Source: Linderina pennispora
Taxonomy: Eukaryota > Kickxellomycota > Kickxellomycetes > Kickxellales > Kickxellaceae
Reading direction: 5' to 3'
Assembly: GCF_002104995.1 (NCBI RefSeq)
Contig: NW_024468252.1
Coordinates: forward strand, 1 to 64,000
Length of the DNA stretch: 64,000 nucleotides
A program made the position numbers and the translations under genes. This document shows, one piece after another, positions 31,609 to 43,123 of the stretch. The notes under the pieces are model-generated. The model was given only the letters and a program-made list of their open reading frames with translations, was not told the origin of the DNA and searched no databases. Within the stretch, counting starts at the first letter, position 1. Each line of letters starts with the position of its first letter.

Positions 31609-33468
31609 ATGGCAGTTTCCGCATCCAAGCAGAAGCGTCTCGCAGCGAAGGCGGCCAAGGCAGCGGCCAAGTCTGGCAATGCTGGTAATGCCGGCAATGC
31701 CGGTGAGGCCTCCGGAGCCAGCACGCCCGGCACCGCCACACCCGGAACGGCGACGCCGACGGGCACTGAGGGTGGCAAGGGTCTGGCCAAGACGATGAGC
31801 CAGCTGAAGCTGGTGGTTGATCGGTCCGCGACCGGAGTTCTGACATCGGCGCCGCTGTCGCGCGACATCCAGATTGACTCATACACGCTGTCGTTCCACG
31901 GACGCATGCTGATTGAGAATGCGTCGGTGGAGCTCAACTTTGGCAACCGGTACGGTCTGCTTGGCGACAACGGCAGTGGTAAGACGACATTCCTGCGGTC
32001 AATTGCCGAGGGCGACATTGAGCTGCCGCCGCACATGGACACGTATCTGCTGAGCGAGGAGGCGGAGCCCACGGAGCTCTCGTCGCTCGAGTATGTTGTC
32101 AAGACGGCGCAGGACGAGCTGATCCGTCTCGAGCACGAGCTGGAGGATCTGCTGGCGTCTGAGGAGGGCGCGGACAACCCTCTGATTGACGATATCTACG
32201 AGCGTATTGATCAGCTGGATGCCAGCACGTTTGAGCCGCGCGCGGCCGAGCTGCTGCATGGACTGGGATTCGATAAGGAGCGCATGAAGATGCCGACCAA
32301 GAGTCTGTCTGGAGGCTGGCGTATGCGTGTGGCGCTGGCCAAGTGCCTGTTCAAGAAGCCGACGGTGCTGCTGATGGACGACCCGACGAACCATCTTGAT
32401 CTGCAGTCGGTGGTGTACCTTGAGGAGTACATGAAGACGTACAACCGGATTCTGCTGATTGTGTCGCACTCGCAGGACTTCCTCAACAACGTGTGCACGC
32501 ACATCATCCACCTGACGCCGAAGCGGCGGTTGGTGTACTATGGTGGTAACTACGACACGTTCGTGCGGACCAAGGCCGAAAACGAGGTCAACCAGATGAA
32601 GGCGTACGAGAAGCAGCAGGCGGAGATTGAGCACATCAAAAAGTTCATTGCGTCGGCGGGTACGTACGCGAACCTTGTGCGGCAGGCCAAGTCGAAGCAG
32701 AAGATCATTGACAAGATGGAGGCGGCGGGTCTGATTGAGAAGGTGGAGGCTGACCGCAAGTACGTGTTCCGGTTCCCGGACACGCCCAAGCTGCCGCCTC
32801 CTGTGCTGAGCTTCGACGACGTGACGTTCTCGTACGACGGCAACCCCGACAATGCGCTGTACTGGGAGGTTGACGCGGCAGTGGACATGGACTCGCGGAT
32901 TGCGCTGATCGGCCCGAACGGAACCGGCAAGAGTACGCTGCTGAAGCTGATGACGGGCGAGCTGGACGCGACCGAGGGCCGTGTGCAGCGGCACACGCAG
33001 CTGAAGCTGGCCAAGTACAGCCAGCACTCGAACGACCAGCTGGACCAGGACAAGTCGCCGATCGACTATCTGCGCGACAAGTTCCCGAAGATCTCGCAGG
33101 ACATAGACTTCTGGCGGCAGAACCTGGGGCGGTTCGGTCTGTCGGGTGGCCACCAGACCAGCCCGATCAGCACGCTGTCGGATGGGCTGAAGAGCCGGCT
33201 GGTGTTTGCCGAGATTGCGCAGCAGGCGCCGGGCATTATTCTGTTTGACGAGCCGACCAACGGTCTGGCGCCCGAGGCCATTGATGGGCTGGCGGATGCG
33301 ATCAACCACTTCAGCGGCGGCGTTGTGCTGGTGTCGCACGACTTCCGGCTCATCAGCCAGGTGGCCAAGGAGCTGTGGCTGTGCGAGAACAAGCAGATTA
33401 CCAAGTTTGAGGGCTCGATCGAGAAGTACAAGGAGTCGCTGCGCAAGGGCATCACCATCAAGCAGTAA
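31609..33468 (+). CDS. ARB1: ABCF2/ARB1-type ribosome-biogenesis ATPase
   Basis: 619 aa, single exon, soluble ABC-F protein with two nucleotide-binding domains and no membrane segment. The N terminus is basic (SKQKRLAAKAAKAAAK) with a GNAGNAG/TPGTA low-complexity linker. NBD1 has GLLGDNGSGKTTFL, signature KSLSGGWRMRVALA, and MDDPTNHLDL, with Asp replacing the usual Glu as is typical of ARB1. NBD2 has ALIGPNGTGKSTLL, LSDGLKSRLVFAE and LFDEPTNGLAPEAID, then SHDFRL. It acts in 40S/60S export and biogenesis. Oddities are Leu in place of Gln/Gly-type residues in signature 2 (SDGLKSR) and Ala in the D-loop (NGLAP). Codon bias is strongly GC3, suggesting high expression. The frame is intact. Confidence 0.93.
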   Translation: MAVSASKQKRLAAKAAKAAAKSGNAGNAGNAGEASGASTPGTATPGTATPTGTEGGKGLAKTMSQLKLVVDRSATGVLTSAPLSRDIQIDSYTLSFHGRMLIENASVELNFGNRYGLLGDNGSGKTTFLRSIAEGDIELPPHMDTYLLSEEAEPTELSSLEYVVKTAQDELIRLEHELEDLLASEEGADNPLIDDIYERIDQLDASTFEPRAAELLHGLGFDKERMKMPTKSLSGGWRMRVALAKCLFKKPTVLLMDDPTNHLDLQSVVYLEEYMKTYNRILLIVSHSQDFLNNVCTHIIHLTPKRRLVYYGGNYDTFVRTKAENEVNQMKAYEKQQAEIEHIKKFIASAGTYANLVRQAKSKQKIIDKMEAAGLIEKVEADRKYVFRFPDTPKLPPPVLSFDDVTFSYDGNPDNALYWEVDAAVDMDSRIALIGPNGTGKSTLLKLMTGELDATEGRVQRHTQLKLAKYSQHSNDQLDQDKSPIDYLRDKFPKISQDIDFWRQNLGRFGLSGGHQTSPISTLSDGLKSRLVFAEIAQQAPGIILFDEPTNGLAPEAIDGLADAINHFSGGVVLVSHDFRLISQVAKELWLCENKQITKFEGSIEKYKESLRKGITIKQ

Positions 33469-34785
33469 AGCAGATATTGGGGAGATCCGAGGAAGCTTGC
33501 GGGGGGTCCACCAATTCGGAAACGGATCTCTGGGTCCGCCCAACACCCTGTTGTCGTCTCCAAAGGATCCCGGTTTTGGTTAAAATAAAATCGGCGAATT
33601 CTAATTCATGCAATAAGGTGCGAGCACGCAAAATAGAGCGCGAGCGGTGGTGGGGGAAAAGACGGGAGAGGCGGGCAATAGTGCGGTTCCAAGTATCAGC
33701 AGACGAGGATAGTGTCGTTTTTGGAATTGCACAGTGGCTGCCAGCTGCACAAAACTCAAAATCTTGAATTCTGTCCCATTCTGCCCCTTGGTCATCAGCG
33801 GCTCACTATCCAGGTCATCAGGCATCGCAGGCTGTAAATCCCCGAGGGGAAAGCAGCATCCTTTGTGGCACTATACGTGCGGAGCACGCAAGGGCATCAG
33901 AACTGGCTATTTGGCAGGCGCTGCTGGTATAGTACTTTGGCTTATTATTGCACTGGTATTTTTTCTGGGCATCAGCAAAAACTACGGGGGGCCAAGCTTG
34001 CGGGACGTATTTTTAGTAGCGACTGCATATTTGCGGGGTATTGTCGGCAAGCATCATCAGCAGAACCGCTTGCAGCCTGGCTATTGTCCTGGGAACAACC
34101 GATGCTTGCTAGCTTTTTTTGCGCAGTGTCTCCGCTCGGATGGAGGCAATTAACAAACGAAAGCGGCAAAAATAAATATAGATGCATTTCTTGTCTGCGC
34201 TATGATGGGCCGTCGGTTGGTGAGAAGAACCAGCTGGTGTATGTTTACAGACGTCCAGAAATACAATGTGCATGTGTCCTGAAACAGACACAAAACAGGA
34301 CACACTGGGAGGAAAAAGCGTATTCACGATTGTGATACAGGTGTTCGCAGAGGAAATGACATGCGCGTCTGGCAGTCGAATAGTGCGAGTGCATAAGAGC
34401 AAAAGCCGATGGAGAAAGGGCTGGTCTTTTTGGCCTGGGTGTTTACATGGGTTGCCTTGCACTGCTCTCGCCAATCACTCGCCATGAGCCCCAACAAAGC
34501 AAGAGTGAGGAAAAAAGTGTCCCTAATTTTTTCCCTCTACTACTGCCCGAGCCTGGTTGGTTCGACCCAAAAACAGGACCCTTGGTGCTTTTATTCGCCC
34601 TTCAGACTATTTAAAACACCGCCTGGCTGGCCATCCTCGTGGGCGCAAGCGCCCAGAGAAAAAAAAAACCACACCCTCCTTCCACCTTCTTCATTTCCTC
34701 ATCCCCGTTTCCACACAAAGCAAAAAGCACATTTCTATATCCACAGCATCGCATTTATCTTTTCTCGTAATCTCTTTCTCAAATA
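33469..34785. other. intergenic, no gene seen
   Basis: About 1.3 kb between two plus-strand genes. A TATA-like TATTTAAAAC at about 34609-34618 and a C/T-rich leader (34670-34785) belong to the anillin-like gene. Nothing else is recognised. Confidence 0.5.
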
Positions 34786-37168
34786 ATGGCATCTATGGTA
34801 GACAGCTGGGTGGTGGTGGACAAGACCTCTGGCGGCGAGCTGCGGGCCAAGGCCAGCCACGAGTCCCTGTACATTAGCGATTTGTCTGCCAGCAAGCCAC
34901 GCGTGCATATCCAGAAGACGACAACCAAGAGCCTGGCGCCGGAGCTCATGGACTGGATCAACAACTCGGCGCAGGAGCTGCCTGTGGCCGAGCGCAACCC
35001 GTCGACCACCAGCTCGTACAAGACAAACTCGAGCTCGGTCAACCGCCGCACAATGCGCAGGTCGAGCATTCACGGGACGGGGGGTTTTGGCGGGCTGCAG
35101 CGCAGTGACGACTGCTACAATGACGGCATGTTTGTTGTCAAGGTATTGGAGGTCAGGCAGGTGGGAGCAAACAAGCGTAAGTAAAAGTGGCAGTTACCAA
35201 AGCAGTTGAGCGAGGGTTGTGTGTGTGTTTTTTTGTTCGTAACTGCTAACCGGTATTTTCCATGTAGCCATGAACTTGCAGTGCGTGGCACAGGTGGGCG
35301 ACGAGAAGTTTGCGATAGCGCCGGTGCAGACACAGTGCACGGGCGGCAATGTGTGGGCGGCCAAGATGGACGACACGTTTGTGTTTGACGTATCGCGGCA
35401 GTTCACATTCAACCTGGCGGTGCTGGGGACGCACGTGGCGCCGGTGCGTCGGCACCCGACGATATCGCGGATAACAATGAGTAAGCTGCATCTGGGGTCG
35501 CAGGTCAGCGTGGCGACCACGCAGACGGTGAAGTCCAAGAAGCGCATCTCGGGGCTGTTCTCCAAGATGTTCCGCAACAAGCACATAGCCAATGACCCGG
35601 TGTACGCCGGCAACAAGTCGCGGGTGTCTCTTTCGCCCAGCACGACGTTCCTGCAGGACGACGTGCTTCTGGAAGAGGCGACGGACGAAAGCGGCCGGCC
35701 GCTTGAAATCCAAAGACACTCGGTGTACTCGCCCACCAGCTCCACCAGCGACTTCAGCCAGGCACCCGAGAGCTCGCGGTTCTCTGGGTATTTCCCACGG
35801 GCGCGCGCCAACACCACAGCAACCGAAGCGTCGGTGTTCCGGCCGCGGCTGCGCACATTCTCCAATGCCTCGCAGATCACGCCGCAGTCCCTGGGCGAGG
35901 TCTTCCTGGACTTCCGCGTCGATAGGCGCGAGAAGCGCCGCACCACGCTGACTTTGCCTGCAGTCAACCAGGCGCAGGAGGCGATGCGCGGCGGCAACCA
36001 CGTCGAGGTGCAGGTGCTGCTGGAGTACGGCATTCTGGTCAACGAGACGTACGAGGAGCGGCTGGCCAGGCAGCAGCAGGAGCGCATCAGCGAGGAGCGC
36101 ATGATGCAGCAGCGCCGCAGGCAAGAGACCGAGATGCAGTGGGAAAAGGCAGACCGTGACGACCGGCAGCCCAGGCTGCGCGGGTTTGTCAGCGTGTTCA
36201 CCCGCAGCGGGCGCATCTCCACGTGGAAGCGGTACTGGGCGGTGCTCAGCAGCGCGCGCATCGAGCTCTTCGACAATGAGAAGGAGCACGAGCCGGTGAC
36301 AGCCATCCCGCTGTTCCATCTGCATGACGCCGGGGTGCCCGAAACCGACCTGGTCAATCTGGGGCCGACGGGCATTGAGCTGCGGCTGTCGCCTTTGGCC
36401 ATGACCGACAGGCATAGAAGGCAGAGCGCACACCCGCGCCAGTCCGACGCCATGGAGGCGACGCTGCGGGACATTAACGTGAACGACCTGGACGACGACG
36501 ACGCGGCGCTGGTGCAGTACTGCGACTGGCAGTGCCGCGTGTACATTCTTTTGGGGTCGCTGCCGGACCGCGACCTGTGGCTGCACGAGCTGCGCAATGT
36601 GACGGTCCCCAGCGCCGAGTTTGCGCGGTTCCGCGCCCGCCAGCGCCGCCAGTGGCGCAACCAGGAGCTCAGCCTGGCGGCCGAGCAGCTACGGCGCATA
36701 GGCAGAAACCTGCAGGTGGTCCATGGCCAGGCCATGCCCGGTCTGTCGGAGCAGGAGACTCTGTCGGCCAAGCAGGCGTTCCTGGAGAGCATCGGGAGGA
36801 CCTCGGCCCGGGTCGTGTCGATGTCGGGCATCTGCGGCGAGTTTGGCGGCAACACCCTGACCAATGCGCCGTTCGCCCCGCGCCTGGTCAACCTGACCGT
36901 GCGCAAGCCCAGCGGCTCGCAGCGGCTGCCGCTGCCGGCCGCGCTGTGCAGCGACGCGTTCCCGCGCATCCCCAGCCCGCCGCCGCAGAAGAAGATGCGG
37001 GCCAGGCGCGACAGCAGTGAGCTCGGGCTGCCGGGCACCGCTGTCGCCAAGGACCGCAATGTCAGCGGCGGCAGCACCGTCATCCAGGTCATGGGCACCG
37101 CCAAGGAGCGCCGCCAGGGGACCGTCAGCCGCCGCTTCCTGTTTGTGTGGAGCGTCAACGACCTGTGA
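34786..37168 (+). CDS. anillin/Mid2/Bud4-like PH-domain protein
   Basis: Two exons (34786-35176 and 35268-37168) join in phase, N-K-P-M, to 763 aa. The intron is GTAAGT...ATGTAG, 91 nt, with a TGCTAAC branch site. Residues from about 115 form a C2/anillin-homology-like region (FVVKVLEVRQVG, LQCVAQVGDEKFAIAPVQTQ, DDTFVFDVSRQFTFNLAVLG). A Ser-rich linker follows, then a coiled-coil segment (EERLARQQQERISEERMMQQ). The PH domain starts LRGFVSVFTRSGRISTWKRY (about 36178) and closes in DLWLHELRNV. The C terminus is rich in proline and basic residues. Anillin-type proteins tether septins and the actomyosin ring to membrane at division sites. Domain order is clear; the exact orthologue is not. Confidence 0.78.
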
Positions 37169-37237
37169 ACATGTATTACTCTTTCTTCTTATCCCACTTG
37201 TTTTAGCGCATTAAAGTAATTTTTTTTCTCCCAAGTC

Positions 37238-40200
37238 TCATGGTGCCAGCGGCTCGATCCCACCGCTTTGGCACGCCTCGGCATACGCAGCACGCACGTT
37301 TTTGGTCATGCCCGCCGACCGCGACAGCTTGGCCTTGTACAGCCGGCGGTCGTCCTCCATGGTGACGCCCAGCCGGCACACGTGCTGCCCGGCGACCCAT
37401 TTCCACGACCGGCTGGCGCCGAAGAAGCACACCAGCGCGACACTGTCGGCATGGCGGTCCTTGTGGACTTCCTCAGGAACCCTGGGGCTTTTGGGGTCGA
37501 CGATCTCAGCCGGGAACCACGGATACGACGCCATCTTTGCCCACACCAGCGTGCCCGGCCGGTACTCGACGTCCTGCTCCATTGCCTGCGCATGGCGAGT
37601 CTTGGCGCGCTTCGCCGGAGCTGCCATCTCAACGGGCAGCGAGGATTCGTGTGGGCGCTTTTGCGTCTTGCCCGAGTCCTTGCGCAGCCGCGTGGTGATG
37701 ACGTTGATGTCGTCGGGCACTGCCGAGTCGGGCGTCTGGCGGCGCGCGCGGCTGCTGCGGCGGATGTCGGGCGGCGGCACCGACAGCTGCTCGAACAGAG
37801 TCAGCCGCCGCGCGTCTTCAGCATCGTCGGCCGGCTCGGCTACCCAGGCCCATCCGCGCATATTCTTGGGCGGTTTGCCGTCGGCGTGTCCGTTCGTCGG
37901 CGCTGCTTTGCTGGTCCCGTTTGTCATCGGCGCTGCTTCTTCTTCGGCCTTTGTGCGGCTGCGCGACCGCGTCATTGGCAGGTCTGCCTGGACCACTGCC
38001 TGGCTGCCATTATCGGCTGCAGGTGAAGGCTCCTTGGGACTCGCTTCTGCTGGTGCCAGGGCCTTGCTGTCTGTGTCGGCCTGCAGCGGGCTGGGCGGCT
38101 CCGGCACGCGGCTGTTGAGGGCAAAAATGTCCATGTCGATATCAACCAGCATGCGCCCGGTCTTTGGGTCGATCGGCAGCCGCTCGATCTGCCGCCTTGC
38201 CTCGCCCATCAGCCGCTCAATGTGCTTTTTGACGCGCACGGCCAGCCGGAAGTAGTACGTGCCGGGCTTATTGTACGTCGTGCAGTTATTGACTACCAGC
38301 AAAAGGTCGCGCTCAAACTCGTCCATGCCACAGTACTCGAACTCGTCCAGCTTCTGCCGCATGGTGCCGAAATCCATGGGCTGGTGGATCAGCGACAGGT
38401 AGTCGGGGGCCTCGTCGGTGCTGACCGGGCGGCTCAGCACGCCGCGCGGGTCACGCTTGTCAATCAGCTCGTCAATGACCGACCTCATGATTGGCGTCAG
38501 TGGATCAATCGCCTGCTGCAGATAGTCGGTCTGCAGGCGCGTGCGCTTGAGCTTCTCGCGCTCGCGCCTCCGCACGCTCTCGACCAGCAGCCGCACGCGC
38601 TCCAGGTCCGTGCGCAGCCGCCGCACAAACGCCTGGCGCTGGCCCTCGGCCATCTCCAGTGCCCGCTGCTGCGTAGCCGACGCTGTCCACGGCTCCAGAT
38701 GCAGCCGCTTCAGCAGCGGCGCGCCGTGCCGCATCGCGCGCTTCAATGCCCAGTACCGCGCCACCTGCCCCACCAGCTGCGGCCGCTGCGCAAGCCCCGA
38801 CCGCGCAGTGGCCAGTTTGCGCAGCACCTGCCCATACACATGTGCATTCAGCACCGGGCGGTCCGGATTATACACCGCCATCGTCAGCCGCAGCGACGCA
38901 TCGGTGCTGCCACGGCTGGCCGCCTGGAACTGCCGCGTGGTTTCCGCTGTCGGCGAGCGCAGCAGCTCGGTGCTGGTGGGCGGCCATGCCGTGGCAGGCG
39001 AGCTGTGGCCGTTGGCTGCCCGCGCCAGGCTGGCCGAGGCCGAGGAGAGCGCGCGGCGCTGGCTGATGGCTTTGAGGGGCGCTGCCAGGTCGATTTGCGC
39101 GCGGTGGCTGGCTGGCGTGTGCTTCTCGCAATATGCACGGAACACCGGCTCGCCCGTGAGCCGATCCTGCTTGACGATCATGGCGAGCCGGGCCTTGCGC
39201 GCGCACGTGGCATGGAAGGCCGTCACGCACTGCCGGTGGGCGCACTGGATGCACGCGCCCTGCTTGCGGTGGCACAGGTGGCAGTACAGGCGCCAGCGAG
39301 ACCGCGGGATCTGGTCCACCGAGTCGATCGGCTCCATGTAGACGGTGTTGGCTATGCCCACCTCGGGGATCCACAGCGCACACAGCAGGTGCGCCCACTT
39401 GTTGGCTGTGGTCTTCTTGAATGCCCCGCCGCGCTGCGGACAGAACATGCACGCGACGGCCTTGTCAGGCGCCAGCATGCACCGTCGGCACAGCCACTGG
39501 CCCTCGGGGATATACGGCACTCCGTAGCAGTCCTGGTGGACCGCCAGATTGCAGCCGTCGCAGAACACAATTGCGTTTGTGTTGTCGCACTCCTCCTCGC
39601 CGCAGATCGCACACGCCGCGTCCTCGGCTGGCAGCTGCTCCTGGTGCTGCGCCGAGATTGCCTTCTGCGCGTCCTTGGTCAGGTCAAACCACTCCTTCTC
39701 CAGCCCGTCCACAATCGTCTCCAGTACATTCGCCGACACATCTGACGCGACTCCGCTCTCGGCTCGTTCCCGGTTCGCTTGCCGCAGCCACTCGCGGTCA
39801 ATGTCCTCCAGGTCGTACTCAACCATCTCTGCCAGATCTGTCTCCGTCAGCTCGACGTTGCGGATATAGTGCGCTGACGGCCGTTCAAACTCTGCCGGCC
39901 GGTACTGACCCGCCTGTCCTTCCAGCTTCCGCACCTGCGCCGACGGCAGCGCCAGCACCGGCTTCTTCGGCGCCAGCACCACCACCGACGACTGTGGCGT
40001 GCCAGAAAACGACCCCGCTCCCTTGCCGCGTCCCAATGCGACCGGCGGCGACTGCGGCGGGTTCGGGTCGTTGAACAGCAGCTTGATCGTCAGGCTGCTG
40101 GGCTCCGTCGTCTGCGGCACCGGCGTGCTGGCCACCGACGACTGCCCCGACGACTCTGCCCGTCGGAACTGCACTAGCAGCGGTGCGTCCTCTGCCAAAT

Positions 40201-41526
40201 CAGGAAAGAACTCCCGGTAGCTGCGCTCCTCCCGCGGCTTGTCGAGTATTGCTGGTGGGCTCTGCGCGCGCACCGGTGTCGCTGTCTCGCTGTCATTGGG
40301 GAGCCCTGCCGTCAGTGCCAGCAGCGAGGCTGCCAGTTTGCGCTTGCGCGGCACGTGATCTTGCGCTGCCTTCAGCGCCCGTGCGCTGTCGCTGACCGTC
40401 GCCTCGTCGCTGGCTGAGATTAGCTCCGGTACCACTCGCCTCCGCTTGCGTGGTTGGTCGTCTACATTTGGCTGGTCGGCGCTGCGCAGGCTGTGCCGCA
40501 ACCGTTCCCCAGCTCTGCCCCTGAACGCTCAGCTTCTGACGACTCAGCTTCCGATGACTCAGCCTCCGATGACTCCGCCGACCCGACGAATTCCGCATCG
40601 TCCGAATCCTCGGGAATTGCTCCCAAGGGTGGAAGCTCCTCGATCTCTTCCTCAGCCACAGCCTCGCCCTCTTGCTCGCCATCTGACGTTGATCCAGACG
40701 TCTCCGAGCCGCTGGCCTCCTCTTCCTCTTCCTCCTCTTCCTCCTCCTCCATGACCTCGCTGTCTGATGTCTCTTCGGCCACCTGTAGCTCGACGCTAAC
40801 CTCCTCCGTTTCTTCTCTCTCATCCTCCTCCTCATCCTCCTCCTCATCCTCCTCCTCATCCTCCTCCTCCTCTTCCGAGGTTCCCGATTCGCTTTCAGCC
40901 TCTTGGTCGTCCGAATCATCAGGGTCGTCCTCCTCCACCTCCATGGCTTCTGCTGTTTGCGCCTGTACGACAGTATCCTCTTCTGACGACTCTGTTTCCT
41001 CTTCAGATTCGCTTTCTACCTCTTCGGTGGCCTCTACTTCGCCGCTGGATTCATCCTCCTCCTCCTCCTCCTCCTCCTCTTCAGAGTCTGTGGTTTCTTC
41101 GACTTCCTCTTCGACTTCTTCTTCGACCTCCTCCTCAGCTTCCTCGGTTTCTTGTTGCTCGACCCCGGTCTCTTCCTCGGAAGACTCTGATTCGGACTCT
41201 TCTTCCGATTCAGGCTCCTCGCCTGAAGATCCCTCAATCTCGCCTATATCAACCACGACCGCTGGCTGCTCCTCTTCTTCCTCTTCAGACGACGACTCTG
41301 CACTCTCAGAGGCTTCAGCTAATGCGTCCACCTCCATGCCTTCGCTCTCCGTCTCCTCCTCTACCTCTGCGCCCGGATCGCTCTCTACTTCATCCCCGCT
41401 GCCTTCCGCTGCCTCCTCGTCTGTGCATGCGTCGCTGCCTAGTCCGCTTGTGCAGTCCTCCGACCCTGCGCTGCCCGACGCGCTTTGCTCTGGCCGCTCT
41501 AAGTCGTCTGTATCTTGTGTGCTCAT
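37238..41526 (-). CDS. BRPF/NTO1-type scaffold: acidic N terminus, PHD-zinc-PHD, bromodomain, PWWP
   Basis: About 1430 aa. The first roughly 340 residues are almost entirely Glu/Asp/Ser (41526-40510). One frame break near 40500 (about one base missing; restored reading GERLRHSLRSADQPN) joins this to the main frame. The order then is an EPL1-like segment (AHYIRNVELTETDLAEMVEY); PHD1 (CAICGEEECDNTNAIVFCDG, CNLAVHQDCYG); a zinc knuckle and PHD2 (CMFCPQRGGAFKKT, ANKWAHLLCALWIPEV, FHATCARK); a bromodomain (YLSLIHQPMDFGTMRQKL, NNCTTYNKPGTYYFR, with the acetyl-lysine Asn); and a C-terminal PWWP (PGTLVWAKMASYPWFPAEIV). This is the animal BRPF1 layout, a scaffold for MYST histone acetyltransferases. 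Ascomycete Nto1 is simpler. The acidic part could be a separate upstream gene, but it has no stop before the break and no promoter gap. Confidence 0.88.
40790..41240. repeat. purine/pyrimidine-skewed GAG-rich coding repeat
   Basis: Tandem TCCTCC/TCATCC units (GAG/GAT codons on the minus strand) encode poly-Glu/Asp runs of the BRPF-like protein. It is a long polypurine tract on the coding strand, prone to slippage and possibly to triplex or R-loop formation. Confidence 0.8.
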
Positions 41527-41929
41527 TCCTGCCCTCGCAAGAAAAACAAAAGGGTTGAAGCGTCTCCTCGCGGACTGTGTAGGGGGACCTAAATATGCGT
41601 ATGATTAAATAACGGAAGTCGCGCTTTATTTAATTTTGTCCAAGGCAGTTGGTGCCTACCTGTATGCGAATAAAAACGTGTTCCCAGTGTGGTTTGCCTG
41701 TGCTTGTTAAATGCGCTGAATTTTCCCCTTTGTGTGCGTCCACTATGCAATGTTGCGTGCAGAATGTGCGTATGGAGGGAGGCTGAACAGAGTAGGACGC
41801 CAGAGACAGGTAAACAAGTACAAACGTGTCTATACGCCGCGCCCCGCCTGCGCGTTAAACAAAATAATAAACCCTTTGCAATAACACTTCCAACCATATG
41901 GGCTCCTCACGGATTAGCTGATCTTGCAA
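41527..41929. other. intergenic, no gene seen
   Basis: Promoter side of the BRPF-like gene and 3' flank of the transporter gene. No feature is recognised. Confidence 0.5.
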
Positions 41930-43123
41930 TCACAGGACCAGTATCCCAGCCCAGCTTTGCCAAGTTCCCTTCATGTTCACGAAAAAAAAAAAAAAAAAGA
42001 AATCTATTTTTTCCCAGCGCCTCGCCGGTTGACCTTGCCTGAGGACCGACCCGTCCGCCTGCGTCTTGCCTGGAACAACAGCAACCTCCGAACCCGAGTC
42101 GCTTTTCCCCGCGCCCATCTGCACATGCGCCGGCAATGGCTTTATTTGCGAGTACGCAAACGTGCCCACAAACACCATCGCGCAGCCGGCAATCATGCCG
42201 CTATTTACAGTATTCTTGAACAGCACAACCGACAGCACCAGGCTCACCAGCTTGCGCAGATTCAGCACTACATTGAGCGTCAGCGACGACGACATCGACG
42301 TCAATCTATGCACCCCCGACACGCACACCAGCTGCGACAGAATATTCGCCACCAGCGACACCCACAGGCCCGGCACTGAAACATCTGGGCACACCGCTCC
42401 TACGCCCGGCAGTGTCGCCAGGCTGACCGGCTGCGACCTGCTCAGCGCTCGCACCTTGTGCCATGATATCGCGCCCTAAAAATCACAAACATCGGCAGTG
42501 CCAGCGCATGGTTGTAGAACAGGCCCTCTTGCCAGTGTTTGCCGTACTTTTTGTACGTCGTCTCCTGGTACAGCCCCAGCATGGCCGCCAGGAACACGCC
42601 CATGGTCAATAGCGCAATCCCTATCAACGACTCATCCGCTCCTTCCGCATCGTGCTGTGTGACGCTTGCCAATGTCGCCACCACCACTCCCACCGACACC
42701 ATTAGCACAGCGACCACCTGCTTCACCGGATACCGCTTGCCCATCACCACGTACCCGCACGCCATATTCGCCATCAGCCCGCTCGACCGGAACACAATAT
42801 GCAATGGAATCGAGATCCGGTACCCCAGCGCAATGTTGTTCAGAACCGAAACCAAGAAATACAGCCCCACCATCACCGCCCACCGTCGCAAGGGCACCCG
42901 CCGCGCCCGCAGTCGCGGCAAGAACGACCGAGCTGGCACGTATACGTACGACGGCAGTCCAATCAGCGTGATGAACAGGAATTGCGCAAACGTTATCAGG
43001 TTGCCGCTCTTCGGCACCTCCCGCACAAGGTGCTCCAGCGCAAACACGTTCGAGCAGCACCCGCCGAATATAAAGCCCAAGCACCGACAGCCACCCGCTG
43101 GCTATAAACGCTGTTAATTCCAT
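41930..43123 (-). CDS. YEA4: YEA4/SLC35B4-type UDP-GlcNAc transporter (frame broken)
   Basis: A multi-span Golgi/ER nucleotide-sugar antiporter of the UAA family, with about ten hydrophobic segments. It starts MELTAFIASGWLSVLG (ATG at 43123). It continues in a second frame with GFIFGGCCSNVFALEHLVRE, the family signature ISIPLHIVFRSSGLMANMAC and GKRYPVKQVVAVLMVSVGVV, and ends in a third frame with LTLNVVLNLRKLVSLVLSVV and GMIAGCAMVFVGTFAYSQIK. Breaks near 43080 and 42460 are explained by single indels. The 3' end is uncertain because a 16-A homopolymer (41984-41999) lies in the terminal frame; the true stop may be near 42000. UDP-GlcNAc supply for chitin or glycan synthesis is inferred from the family. 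Confidence 0.75.

Noticed and set aside
31999-33546. Long antisense open frame (515 codons) opposite the ABCF gene
   Set aside because: It is the GC3-biased shadow of a highly conserved coding sequence; it is rich in Arg/Leu/His with no domain.
35194-37158. Long antisense frame (654 codons) opposite the anillin-like gene
   Set aside because: Same shadow effect; Ser/Arg/Leu-rich composition, no domain, and it runs through the intron.
38222-39745. Plus-strand frame of 507 codons opposite the BRPF-like gene
   Set aside because: Starts at a non-convincing codon, is Arg/Gln/His/Ala-rich, and lies exactly over the PHD and bromodomain coding region.
40454-41608. Plus-strand poly-Ser frame
   Set aside because: Mirror of the GAG-rich acidic head; the minus strand has the ATG and continuity with the domain-bearing frame.
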